Assembly: GCA_947472885.1 (NCBI GenBank) | Contig: CANJBX010000007.1 | Coordinates: forward strand, 18,322 to 82,321 | From: Hyphomicrobiaceae bacterium | GTDB taxonomy: Bacteria; Pseudomonadota; Alphaproteobacteria; Rhizobiales; Xanthobacteraceae | Direction: 5' to 3' | Length of the DNA stretch: 64,000 bases | Shown: positions 35,501 through 43,554 of the stretch, in pieces | Position numbering within the stretch: the stretch's first letter is position 1 | Layout: every line of letters begins with the position of its first letter | Translations under genes and position numbers: made by a program | Notes under the pieces: generated by a model | What the model was told of the DNA's origin: nothing | Databases searched by the model: none | The model's input: only the letters and a program-made list of their open reading frames with translations

Positions 35501-36256
35501 TTCGCGAAGGAATGTCTTGGATACCGGATGCGACAACACGGCCGAGGAAGTCGCGGGGGTTGACGGCGTATCCTTCGCCGCAGCGGCGGCGGCTTCATTG
35601 GCGAGTAGCGTGAGCTGGCCATCGGTGCCGATGCGTACCGACACTTCCGCACCGACAAGACTCAGGCTTTCGGCGCGCGGCGAACCCGAGAAAAGACTTG
35701 CGTGGGAAAGCCCCACTTCGGCGCGCGGTGCACTGGCGACGATCTTGCCGTCGGGCTCACGCACCACAATGTCGCGGATACGGACTGCCGTGCGGCCTTT
35801 CTCGTCGCGTTCGAGAATGGTGCCGCCGATCTCGACCTTGTGGCGCGTTCCGAAGTTCTGCTCGATGGCCGAGGTGATCCATGGTGTCGCAATGTCGAGC
35901 GAAATCGGACCGGACGACAACCGCCACCATAGGACGCCAAAGCCGACGGCGCCGACAACGGCCAGACCGGCCAGCGCGATAGCCGCTCTTCGCAGGTGTG
36001 GCCCCAGCACGCCCAGGCGGCGCAGATGCCGCAGGTGACGCAGCGCGTGCAGATAGGGAATGCTGTTGAGGGCAAGCAAGGCGCGCGAGAAAAAGCCGAA
36101 GTCGTAAGTCCGCCGGGATCGCTTGGGCGGCGTCACAGGCTCCTTGGCTGGCGCCGGCTTCTCTGCCTGCCCGTTATGCGCGCGCTTGTGCTCATCGAGG
36201 CTCTGTTCGAGCCCGCGCAGCGCGGCCAGCATCGGATTGGCGTCGTTGGCTGCCAT
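32549..36256 (-). CDS. Large AsmA-like/DUF3971 membrane-anchored protein (YhdP-like)
   Basis: A 1235-aa protein. A basic cytoplasmic N-terminus (1-85, with PKRSRRTYDFGFF) precedes one membrane helix (about 89-112) and a very long periplasmic beta-rich part with the DUF3971 region (central) and AsmA-like C-terminal region (about 1000-1190, IRGEAALDRLVSGAP, VVGPPGRS). AsmA-like proteins such as YhdP and TamB form hydrophobic grooves that carry phospholipids to the outer membrane. The tail (last 45 residues) is rich in Arg, Pro and Gln. It stands alone; tyrS converges with no gap. Confidence 0.87.
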   Translation of the reverse strand: MAANDANPMLAALRGLEQSLDEHKRAHNGQAEKPAPAKEPVTPPKRSRRTYDFGFFSRALLALNSIPYLHALRHLRHLRRLGVLGPHLRRAAIALAGLAVVGAVGFGVLWWRLSSGPISLDIATPWITSAIEQNFGTRHKVEIGGTILERDEKGRTAVRIRDIVVREPDGKIVASAPRAEVGLSHASLFSGSPRAESLSLVGAEVSVRIGTDGQLTLLANEAAAAAAKDTPSTPATSSAVLSHPVSKTFLREAPKNFAALLAWIDSLSALGLDGYDLNEIGLKNGRIVIDDQRNGQRSVFENISVGLTRPQASEVVFTVGSEQIERPWLLLAGVKSLGEGRRGISIEARKIALRDVLLALRVGDGQFDADIPFSAAVRAEIQQDGTPVSAGGRIIIGPGVIGENGDEKSRITIDRAEATLEWDPTRRTLTLPFQIVSGSTRITLAAYAQAPREQGGIWPLALSGGSIVIAPPDVAVDDHITLNRIAIRGKWDPARQRIDFEHGDIAGKNIGLALSGNLDFSGDDPRLAIGLAAQNMSVTAFKLLWPALVNPPVREWVQQHFVAGNIDRVELAVNAPLPTLQMGGPPTPEDGLSIEVVTSGGTVTALDGLPAIRDADFVTRITGRTATVALGRGTVEMPSGRKLTITDGLFEVPDTWIKKPPARVRLRVDGPVPAAAELLASERLREFSGTPLDPATSRGTVTAQAQLAFTLDPDAPRGVTTYNITTDVTNFAVDKFVMSQKVEAQTLRITANNQGYQVRGDVRIGGTPATVDYRKQRDDADAQFRLQATLDDAARTRLGYDLNGVTGPITVRLVGKVASGADQDSRFSVDADLTQAKIENLMPGWVKPAGKATRAVFTYVGRPKSTRLEDITVEGSGTQVKGTVEVDANGDLVSANLPSFNLSEGDKASLRADRAPDGLIKVALRGEVLDGRGFVKASVGGPARDPKSKGLADLDLDIKLGAVVGFNGEAIRGVDLKVLRRGGVIRNLSLNGKIGVDTPILSDLRGRQGGKQVVYIETNDAGALFRFTDTYPKMVGGQMWVAMDPPTMDQAPQEGVLNIANFSIRGEAALDRLVSGAPGGAPNGVEFSRMRVEFTRTPGKLALRDGVVRGPIVGATMEGQIDYAANDVRMRGTFIPLYGLNNAFGQIPIVGLFLGGDKEGLLGITYEVVGPPGRSVLRVNPISAVAPGLFRKFFEFQGNQGEPMAADQRTYEQRRLDPRPPQREPGASPRNDPAR

Positions 36257-36488
36257 TACGGCCGGACGTCCCCTTTACGCCAATCCGCTGGCGCGTAACG
36301 ACATGTGCGCCACTTGCGATGTCCCGAAAGCAAAGACTTGTTGAGACTGGTGCACCGGCCGGATTCTACGCGCAAAAGCCCTACGTAACCGCAAACACAA
36401 ATCTTCGGCCTCGCACATGCCTTCCCGGCTTGAGCATGTCGCCCCAAACCACCAGAATGACCGCGCGAAAACGACGAAAGGAAGGCAT

Positions 36489-36974
36489 ATGCCTGCAAAA
36501 CCGGCCCCTGACACCCTGACAGTGGGAGCCAAGGCTCCCGGCTTCAAACTCCCGGCCGACGATGGCGGTATGGTTTCACTGGCTGATTTCAAAGGAAAGA
36601 AGCTGGCTATCTACTTTTATCCTCGGGCCGACACCCCCGGATGTACCAAAGAATCCATTGATTTCTCAAAGCATAAATCGGCCTTCTCCCGCGCCAATAC
36701 GGCCATCCTCGGGGTGTCGGCGGACCCGGTCAAAGCCCAGAGTAAATTCAAGCAGAAACACGACCTCAATATCCCGCCCGGCTCCGACGAAACCACTGAA
36801 ATGCTGGCGGCCTATGGGGCCTGGGGCGAGAAGTCACTGTATGGGCGGAAGTTCATGGGGGTGATCCGTTCCACCGTCCTGATCGGAGAAGACGGTCGAA
36901 TCGCACAGGTCTGGCCAAAGGTGAAGGTCGAAGGCCATGCCGAGGAAGTGCTGGCAGCGGCCAAGGCACTCTAA
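36489..36974 (+). CDS. bcp: Thiol peroxidase of the PrxQ/Bcp family
   Basis: A 161-aa cytoplasmic peroxiredoxin that reduces peroxides with thioredoxin. The peroxidatic cysteine is C52 in the motif DTPGCTKE. The resolving cysteine found five residues later in E. coli Bcp is missing (Ile there), and no other cysteine is seen, so it likely works as a 1-Cys enzyme or uses a partner thiol. GGAAGG lies about five bases before ATG 36489. It diverges from the AsmA-like gene, and the 232-bp gap between them shows no gene. Confidence 0.92.
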   Translation: MPAKPAPDTLTVGAKAPGFKLPADDGGMVSLADFKGKKLAIYFYPRADTPGCTKESIDFSKHKSAFSRANTAILGVSADPVKAQSKFKQKHDLNIPPGSDETTEMLAAYGAWGEKSLYGRKFMGVIRSTVLIGEDGRIAQVWPKVKVEGHAEEVLAAAKAL

Positions 36975-37123
36975 CCGGACGCCGTGAGTCCCGACCCGGC
37001 CGACACCGATTCCATTTCAAGAAATATTAACTACATCTGGCTCTAATCGAGGGCCTGAAAGTTGGCGCGCCAGACCGGCGGCCGATGCATTTGCATTGGC
37101 ACATCGGCGGCGCGGGAGCGTCG

Positions 37124-38410
37124 ATGTCGTATCCTGCTGCTGCCCACCATCATCCCGGCGACCGCTACGCCCATCGCGAAGCGGCGCGTGTGCAGCCGCG
37201 CACGGCTGCGCCGCAACAGCGTATTGCCGCAGGCGACTACACACTGGTTCACCGCGGCAAGCTCGTCCGCGCGGGGCCAGTTGCGTTCTGGACCCTCGTC
37301 GGCACGCTGGTCATCATGGCCGGCTGGACGATGGTGACGGTGACGTACTTCGCGTTTCAGGACGACGTGTTGACACGGCTGATCGCGCGTCAGGCCGAGA
37401 TGCAATACGCCTACGAAGACCGCATCGCGGACATGCGTACGCAAGTCGATCGCGTCACCAGCCGTCAAATGCTCGACCAGGAACAGGTCGAGCAGAAACT
37501 CGATCAGATTTCAAAACGCCAGGCGATGCTGGAATCCCGCGCCAACGCACTCGGCAACCTCGCCGGCGATCCCGGCGTTACCGGCTCGGTCAAGCCGAAC
37601 GGACGCGATCAGCGCAAACCGTCTCCCATCGGCGACGGCGCAAGCCTTGAGCCGCGCGGCTTCTCGGCTATCGTTGCCCGCTTCACCGGACGCGCACCCG
37701 CCGGCGGCATGAATGGCTCGCTCGCCAGACTTCAGGACTCGATCGAACGCGTTGAGACCAAGCAATCGAACTCGCTGGCGAACATCGAGGAAAGCTACAG
37801 CTCCAAGGCGCGGCGCATTCGCAGCGTTCTCGCCGAAGTCGGCGTCGGTCCCGGCAAGGCGCCGGCCGACGCGGTCGGCGGACCTTATGTTCCGGTCAAG
37901 ATGCCCATCGACAACAATGCTTTCGAGAAGCAGTTGCGCCGCATCAGCACCGCGAAGTCTTATGTCGAGCAACTCAACAAGACCGTGACCGCCGTTCCGC
38001 TGCGCCAGCCGCTGCCGGGCGAACTCGATCAAAGCTCCGGCTTCGGCGTGCGTGCCGACCCGTTCCTGCGCCGTCCGGCCATGCATACCGGCCTCGATTT
38101 CCGCGGCGATGTTGGTGACCCGGTGCGCGCGACGGCCTCGGGCACCGTCGCAACCGCTGGCTGGAATGGCGGCTACGGCAAGATGGTCGAGATCGAGCAC
38201 GCCAATGGGCTCGCGACACGCTACGGCCACTTGTCCTCGATTGAAGTGCGCGAAGGCCAGACCATCAGGCCTGGCCAGATCATCGGACGCATCGGCTCGA
38301 CCGGACGTTCCACCGGCCCGCATCTCCACTACGAGACACGGGTCGAAGGCGATGCGGTCGATCCGACCAGATTTCTGCGCGCGGGCGCCAAGCTTGGGCT
38401 GATGCAGTAA
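37124..38410 (+). CDS. M23 (LytM) family metallopeptidase, membrane-anchored
   Basis: A 428-aa inner-membrane protein. A cytoplasmic histidine- and arginine-rich start (1-50) precedes one membrane helix (about 52-76), a periplasmic coiled coil (about 80-145) and the LytM domain (about 300-425). The zinc ligands are present: H321 and D325 (HTGLDF) and H402 of the HLH at 400-402, so the fold should cut peptidoglycan cross-links rather than only regulate. ATG 37124 (GGGAG five bases upstream) is preferred to an in-frame start at 37085. Such proteins act in cell elongation or division. No division genes are adjacent. Confidence 0.9.
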   Translation: MSYPAAAHHHPGDRYAHREAARVQPRTAAPQQRIAAGDYTLVHRGKLVRAGPVAFWTLVGTLVIMAGWTMVTVTYFAFQDDVLTRLIARQAEMQYAYEDRIADMRTQVDRVTSRQMLDQEQVEQKLDQISKRQAMLESRANALGNLAGDPGVTGSVKPNGRDQRKPSPIGDGASLEPRGFSAIVARFTGRAPAGGMNGSLARLQDSIERVETKQSNSLANIEESYSSKARRIRSVLAEVGVGPGKAPADAVGGPYVPVKMPIDNNAFEKQLRRISTAKSYVEQLNKTVTAVPLRQPLPGELDQSSGFGVRADPFLRRPAMHTGLDFRGDVGDPVRATASGTVATAGWNGGYGKMVEIEHANGLATRYGHLSSIEVREGQTIRPGQIIGRIGSTGRSTGPHLHYETRVEGDAVDPTRFLRAGAKLGLMQ

Positions 38411-38419
38411 ACCGGCGCT

Positions 38420-39385
38420 TCAATCCACCTTCGCGCCAGACGCCTTCACGACCTTCGCCCATTTCTCGGTTTCGGCCTCGTTGATCTTGCCGAATTCTTC
38501 CGCCGTACCGGGCATCGGAATGCCGCCAAGCTCCGTGAGCTTCGCCAGCATCTTCTCGTCCTTGAGCGCGGCGTTGATTTCCTTGTTCAGCTTCTCGATC
38601 ACTTCCTTGGGTGTGCCCTTGGGTACGCCAACGCCAAACCAGGCGCTGCCTTCATAGCCCTTCACCGTCTCACCGACCGTCGGAACATCCGGCAGCGCCT
38701 TGGAGCGAACCTCGGTCGTGACACCGAGCGGCCGCAGCTTGCCGGCGCGGATATGCTCGATCGACGACGGCATGTTGTCGAACATCACCTGCACCTGCCC
38801 GCCCAGCATGTCCGTCAGGGCCGGCGCCGACCCGCGATAGGGCACGTGGATCAGATCGACCCCTGCCATCAGCTTGAAAAGTTCGCCAGACAGATGGATC
38901 GACGTGCCGTTGCCGGACGATGCCATGTTGATCTTGCCGGGATTGGCCTTGGCGTAGGTGATGAACTCCGCGACGGTCTTCACCGGCACGCTCGGATGGA
39001 CTTCCATCACGTTTGGCACGCGGATGAATCCGGCGACCGGCATGATGTCACGCAGGAAGTTGAACTTGAGATTCTGATAGAGCGTGGCGTTGATCGCGTT
39101 CGCCGGGTTGACCAGTAAAAGCGTATAGCCGTCGGCCGGTGAATTCACGACCGCCTCGGTGCCGATGTTGTTGCCCGCGCCCGGACGGTTCTCGATCACG
39201 AACTGCTGGCCGAGACGATCCTGCAACCATTGCCCGAAGATACGCGCGAGAATGTCGGTCGATCCGCCGGCGGGATAGCCGACGATCCATTTTACGGGCC
39301 GGTTCGGATAATCGTCGGCGCGCGCGGTCAACGACAGCGAAACCAGTGCAGCCAAGCCAAAAGCAATAACGCCTGCGCGCCTCAT
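38420..39385 (-). CDS. Bug family (TctC-like) periplasmic solute receptor
   Basis: A 321-aa receptor with a signal peptide (1 to about 24, ending TARAD) and the Bug motifs WIVGYPAGGSTDILAR, VIENRPGAGNNIGTE and PADGYTLLL. ATG 39385 with GGGGAGG just upstream is a strong start; the frame continues to 39439. It is a single gene without permease neighbours, convergent with the M23 peptidase nine bases away. The ligand is unknown. Confidence 0.9.
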   Translation of the reverse strand: MRRAGVIAFGLAALVSLSLTARADDYPNRPVKWIVGYPAGGSTDILARIFGQWLQDRLGQQFVIENRPGAGNNIGTEAVVNSPADGYTLLLVNPANAINATLYQNLKFNFLRDIMPVAGFIRVPNVMEVHPSVPVKTVAEFITYAKANPGKINMASSGNGTSIHLSGELFKLMAGVDLIHVPYRGSAPALTDMLGGQVQVMFDNMPSSIEHIRAGKLRPLGVTTEVRSKALPDVPTVGETVKGYEGSAWFGVGVPKGTPKEVIEKLNKEINAALKDEKMLAKLTELGGIPMPGTAEEFGKINEAETEKWAKVVKASGAKVD

Positions 39386-39657
39386 AACGACCTCCCCTGA
39401 GATGCCGGTGACTTTGCGCCCCGGCGTTATTGCAGCCATCTTAAATGGGCTTGGGCAAAGCTGTCATCGCCAAAAAGCACGCAATAACGCCCGGAAATGC
39501 GGCTCTCAGCCCAAAGTCCTGGGATTTTGCGGAGTTGGGGCCGATGTCAGGTCAATTCGTGTAAATACCACTTTATTGATCATCGCCGGACGTTATATCT
39601 CCCTTAAATTGTACGCCCTAGGCTGCCGGTTCGGAGGCGATCCAGAGGGCAGTCGGA

Positions 39658-42342
39658 GTGGCGTCGGCAGCGTTCGAGTTTTGGGGAAATATGCGCCAGT
39701 GGGCGCGCGTCGCGCTAAACGCCACGACCTGTCTTGCCCTCGCCATGATCGCCCTGCTGTGGGTATTCACGGCGTTTCATATCAAAACCGAACACGACAA
39801 AACCGTCGATGAAGCCGCGCATAACGCAGAGAATCTCGCGCGCGTGTTCGAAGAACACATCATCCGCTCGATCAAGGGCGTCGATCGCGCGCTGCTGCTG
39901 ATCCGCGACTGCTACACGCAAGATGCCAGCCCCGCCCAGTTGAAAAACTGGTACGAAAGCATCAGCCGCCTGCCCGACATCCGCATGCATCTGTCGATCA
40001 TCGGCGCTGACGGCTATTTCAAATCCACCAGCCTCGGCTCGGAATACAACAGCCTCAATTTCAGCGACCGCGACTACTTCAAGGCCCACATCAACAACCC
40101 CAACGACACGCTGTTCATCGGGGAACCGCTGCTCGGCCGCGCGACCGGCAAATGGTCGATTGTGATCTCGCGCCGGATCAACGGCCCTAACGGCGAATTC
40201 GCCGGCGTATCGGCGGCCTCAATCGACCCGTATCAACTGGCGCAATTCTACGAAACAATCGACATCGGCAAGCTCGGCTTCATTTCGCTGATCGGCCTCG
40301 ACGGCAAGCTGCGCGCGCGCGGCGGCATGGATGCCAACATGCTGGGGCGGACCATCGTCAATCTGTCGTTGCTGTCCCTCATCAAGGAAAAGCCGGCGGG
40401 CAATTACTGGGGCCTTACCTACGATGGCGGCAATCGCCTCATCACCTATCGCGCGGTGAAGGACTACCCGCTCATCGTCACCGTTGCGCTCGCCGAGGAC
40501 GAGGTCTTCGCCACCCATTGGCACAACTCACGCAACTATCACCTGTTGGCGGCTGGCCTCACCCTGCTGATCCTGGGTGTCGTCGTGCTGGGCATTCGCC
40601 ATCACGCCCGCCTGCAGCGCGCCCGCACGGCGCTGGCCGCCAGCGACATCGAAGCGCATAAAAAATCCCGCGAACTCGAAGTCACGCTGGATAACATGCA
40701 GCACGGCATCATGATGGTCGATGCCGATAATAACGTCGCCGTCATCAACAAACGCGCGATAGCGCTACTTGATCTTCCCGAGGACGTTGCCCGCACGCGG
40801 CCGAAACACTCCGACATCATCGACTTTCAGCGCAGGCGCGGCGAATTCGGCGACCCGGACGCAAAGGACGACGCGATTTCGCGCGAAGTGTTCACGCACG
40901 TCATGCGCACCCGCGAACCGTCGGTTTTCGAGCACCAGCGCCCCAATGGCGTAACATTGAAGGTCACCAGCGTGCCGCTCGCCGAGGGCGGTCTGGTGCG
41001 CGTGTTCGCGGACGTTACCGAACGCAAGCGTAACGAGGCGCAGGTCGCTTACATGATCCGCCACGATATCCTGACCGGGCTCGCCAACCGCGTGATGCTG
41101 CATGAGCGGATGATGGATGCCGCCGGGCGGCTGCGGCACCATCAGGTTGCATTCGCCGTACTCGGTCTCGACCTCGACCGTTTCAAGGCTGTGAACGATA
41201 CGCTTGGACATCCGATTGGCGACAAGCTGCTGCAGCAGATTGCCAGACGTCTCGAAGCCAGCGTCCGCGACATCGACGTCGTCGCGCGGTTTGGCGGCGA
41301 CGAATTCACCATCCTTGTGAGCAACCAGGGCCGGTCCGACGACCTGAATGCGTTGGCCGCGAGGCTCATCGAGCAGGTCAGCGCGCCTTACACGATTGAC
41401 GGCCATAACATCAATGTCGGCACCAGCATCGCCATCGCACCGGAAGACGGCACCGATCCCGACCTGTTGCTCAAGAACGCCGATCTCGCGCTCTACAAGG
41501 CCAAGTCCGAAGGCCGCAATTGCTTCCGCTACTTCGAAACGGCAATGGACGCAGACATGCAGTTCCGCCGGCTTGTTGAAATGGAACTGCGCAACGCCAT
41601 CAAGAACAACGAGCTGGTGCTGCACTATCAGCCGGTCATCGACATCTCGAACAACCGCATCATCGGTGGCGAGGCGCTGATCCGGTGGAACCATCCGACG
41701 CGTGGCCTTGTCTATCCTGGCGACTTCATCAGCCTCGCCGAGGAAACCGGCCTGATCGGCGCTATAGGCGACTGGGTACTACGCACCGCCTGCAAGGAAG
41801 CCGCGCACTGGGCGCCCCATACGAAGATCGCCGTCAATGTATCGGCGGCGCAATTCAAACGGCCGGACCTGATCGGCGTCATCGCGCAGGCGCTGGAACT
41901 GTCAGGATTGCCGCCGCACCGGCTGGAACTCGAAATCACCGAGTCCGTGCTGCTGCAAGGCGACGACGATCACCTCTCGACGCTGGAGCTGCTGTCGCAG
42001 CTCGGCATTCGCATCGCGCTCGACGATTTCGGCACCGGCTACTCGTCGTTCTCGTACCTGCGCAAGTTCAAGTTCGACACGATCAAGATCGACCGTTCGT
42101 TCGTGAATGAACTGCCGGAGTGCGCGGACTGCGGCGCGATCATCACCGCCATTGCCGGACTTGCGCGCAGCATGGGCGTTTCGACAACCGCGGAAGGCGT
42201 CGAAACGCAGCACCAGTTTGAGTGGCTCAAGCTCGCCGGCTGCACGCATGTGCAGGGCTATCTGTTCAGCAAGGCTGTCGCTCCCATGGAATTCCGGGAG
42301 CGCCTTGAGGCTAGCCTGAAGCGCAAAGAGAAAGCGGCCTGA
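39658..42342 (+). CDS. Membrane GGDEF-EAL protein with dCache and PAS sensors
   Basis: An 894-aa cyclic-di-GMP enzyme. Helix 1 is about 22-41, the periplasmic dCache domain about 42-295, helix 2 about 297-316, PAS about 345-455, GGDEF about 465-625, and EAL about 645-885. The cyclase loop is GGDEF at 546-550 (RFGGDEF) with the intact I-site RDID at 537-540; the phosphodiesterase keeps E672 of EALIRW and the DDFGTGYSS loop. Both activities look possible, so the balance must be controlled by the sensors. GTG 39658 gives the longest form; ATG 39691 with GGGGA just upstream is an equally good start. The periplasmic ligand is unknown. Confidence 0.9.
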   Translation: MASAAFEFWGNMRQWARVALNATTCLALAMIALLWVFTAFHIKTEHDKTVDEAAHNAENLARVFEEHIIRSIKGVDRALLLIRDCYTQDASPAQLKNWYESISRLPDIRMHLSIIGADGYFKSTSLGSEYNSLNFSDRDYFKAHINNPNDTLFIGEPLLGRATGKWSIVISRRINGPNGEFAGVSAASIDPYQLAQFYETIDIGKLGFISLIGLDGKLRARGGMDANMLGRTIVNLSLLSLIKEKPAGNYWGLTYDGGNRLITYRAVKDYPLIVTVALAEDEVFATHWHNSRNYHLLAAGLTLLILGVVVLGIRHHARLQRARTALAASDIEAHKKSRELEVTLDNMQHGIMMVDADNNVAVINKRAIALLDLPEDVARTRPKHSDIIDFQRRRGEFGDPDAKDDAISREVFTHVMRTREPSVFEHQRPNGVTLKVTSVPLAEGGLVRVFADVTERKRNEAQVAYMIRHDILTGLANRVMLHERMMDAAGRLRHHQVAFAVLGLDLDRFKAVNDTLGHPIGDKLLQQIARRLEASVRDIDVVARFGGDEFTILVSNQGRSDDLNALAARLIEQVSAPYTIDGHNINVGTSIAIAPEDGTDPDLLLKNADLALYKAKSEGRNCFRYFETAMDADMQFRRLVEMELRNAIKNNELVLHYQPVIDISNNRIIGGEALIRWNHPTRGLVYPGDFISLAEETGLIGAIGDWVLRTACKEAAHWAPHTKIAVNVSAAQFKRPDLIGVIAQALELSGLPPHRLELEITESVLLQGDDDHLSTLELLSQLGIRIALDDFGTGYSSFSYLRKFKFDTIKIDRSFVNELPECADCGAIITAIAGLARSMGVSTTAEGVETQHQFEWLKLAGCTHVQGYLFSKAVAPMEFRERLEASLKRKEKAA

Positions 42343-42352
42343 CTAACGCAGC

Positions 42353-43484
42353 TCAGTCGACGTCTTCGACCTGCGTCGGGCCGCCACCGAACGCACGCTG
42401 CGCCAGAGTCGCCTCCATGAACTTGTCGAGATCGCCGTCGAGTACGCCACTGGTGTCCGACGTCTGCACGCCGGTCCGCAGGTCCTTCACCATCTGATAT
42501 GGCTGCAGCACATACGAGCGGATCTGATGGCCAAAACCGATATCGGTCTTGGCGGCCTGATCGGCAGCGGCTTGCTCTTCCCGCCGCTTCAATTCGCGTT
42601 GATAAAGTTTCGCGCGCAGCAAGTCCCAGGCTATCGCGCGATTGCGGTGCTGCGAACGGTCCTGCTGGCACATCACGACGACGCCAGTCGGGATATGTGT
42701 CAGGCGGATTGCCGATTCCGTCTTGTTGACGTGCTGACCGCCAGCGCCCTGCGACCGCATGGTATCGACCTTCACGTCGGCCTCGTTGATGTCGATGACA
42801 ATGCGGTCATCGACAACCGGATAGACGGTCAATCCGGCAAACGACGTGTGACGGCGCGCATTCGAGTCGAACGGCGAGATACGCACCAGCCGGTGCACGC
42901 CGGCTTCGGTCTTGAGCCAGCCATAAGCGTTATGGCCCTTGACCTGAATGGTCGCTGACTTGATTCCGGCTTCGTCGCCGCTGGTCTCTTCAAGATACTC
43001 GACCTTGAAGTCATGCTTCTCGGCCCAGCGCGTATACATGCGCAGCAGGATGTTCGCCCAGTCCTGGCTTTCGGTCCCGCCGGAGCCGGCGTGAACTTCG
43101 ACATAGGTGTCGCAGGAATCGGCTTCGCCGGAAAGCAGCGCTTCCATTTCGCGCCGGCCGACTTCGGTTTGCACGTTGCGCAGCGCGTCTTCCGCTTCGG
43201 CGACAACGCCCTGATCCTTCTCGGCCTCACCGAGTTCAATCATCCCGATATTGTCTTCGAGATCGCGGTCAACGCGCTCCAGCGCATTCAGGCTGTCTTC
43301 GAGCGAGGTGCGCTCCTGCATCAGGCGCTGGGCCTTCTGCGGATCGTTCCAAAGACCTGCGTCCTCGGCCATCCTGTTGAGTTCGTTCAGACGCTCGCGC
43401 GCTTTCGGTACGTCAAAGATGCCTCCTCAGCAGTCCAATGGACCGCTTGATGTCTTCGACGAGCTTTTCGGTTTCTGCGCGCAT
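42353..43484 (-). CDS. prfB: Peptide chain release factor 2, with programmed +1 frameshift
   Basis: RF2 (376 aa when read through) recognises UGA and UAA. The gene is split: ATG 43484 opens a 23-codon first part (MRAETEKLVEDIKRSIGLLR...), which ends at an in-frame TGA, and a +1 shift joins it to the main frame that starts DVPKARERLNELN. The main part has the stop-codon-reading SPF tripeptide (RISPFDSNARR) and the catalytic GGQ (GAGGQHVNK). Reading only from 43372, as an unassisted gene caller would, drops the first 37 residues. It is last in the set amidase, PBP1A, prfB. Confidence 0.97.
43412..43427 (-). other. prfB programmed frameshift site
   Basis: On the minus strand the bases read AGGAGG CAT CTT TGA C. 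The internal Shine-Dalgarno AGGAGG lies three bases before the slippery CTT, followed by the in-frame stop TGA and C, which matches the E. coli prfB site in every functional element. When RF2 is scarce the ribosome slips +1 from CTT to TTT and continues; when RF2 is abundant, it stops, giving autoregulation. Confidence 0.95.
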
Positions 43485-43554
43485 AATGAGTGTCCGTTAT
43501 GGCCCCGGATGTAACGGCTCAGGCGCGTCAGCGCAACCGCCCGGCCTACTTTTG

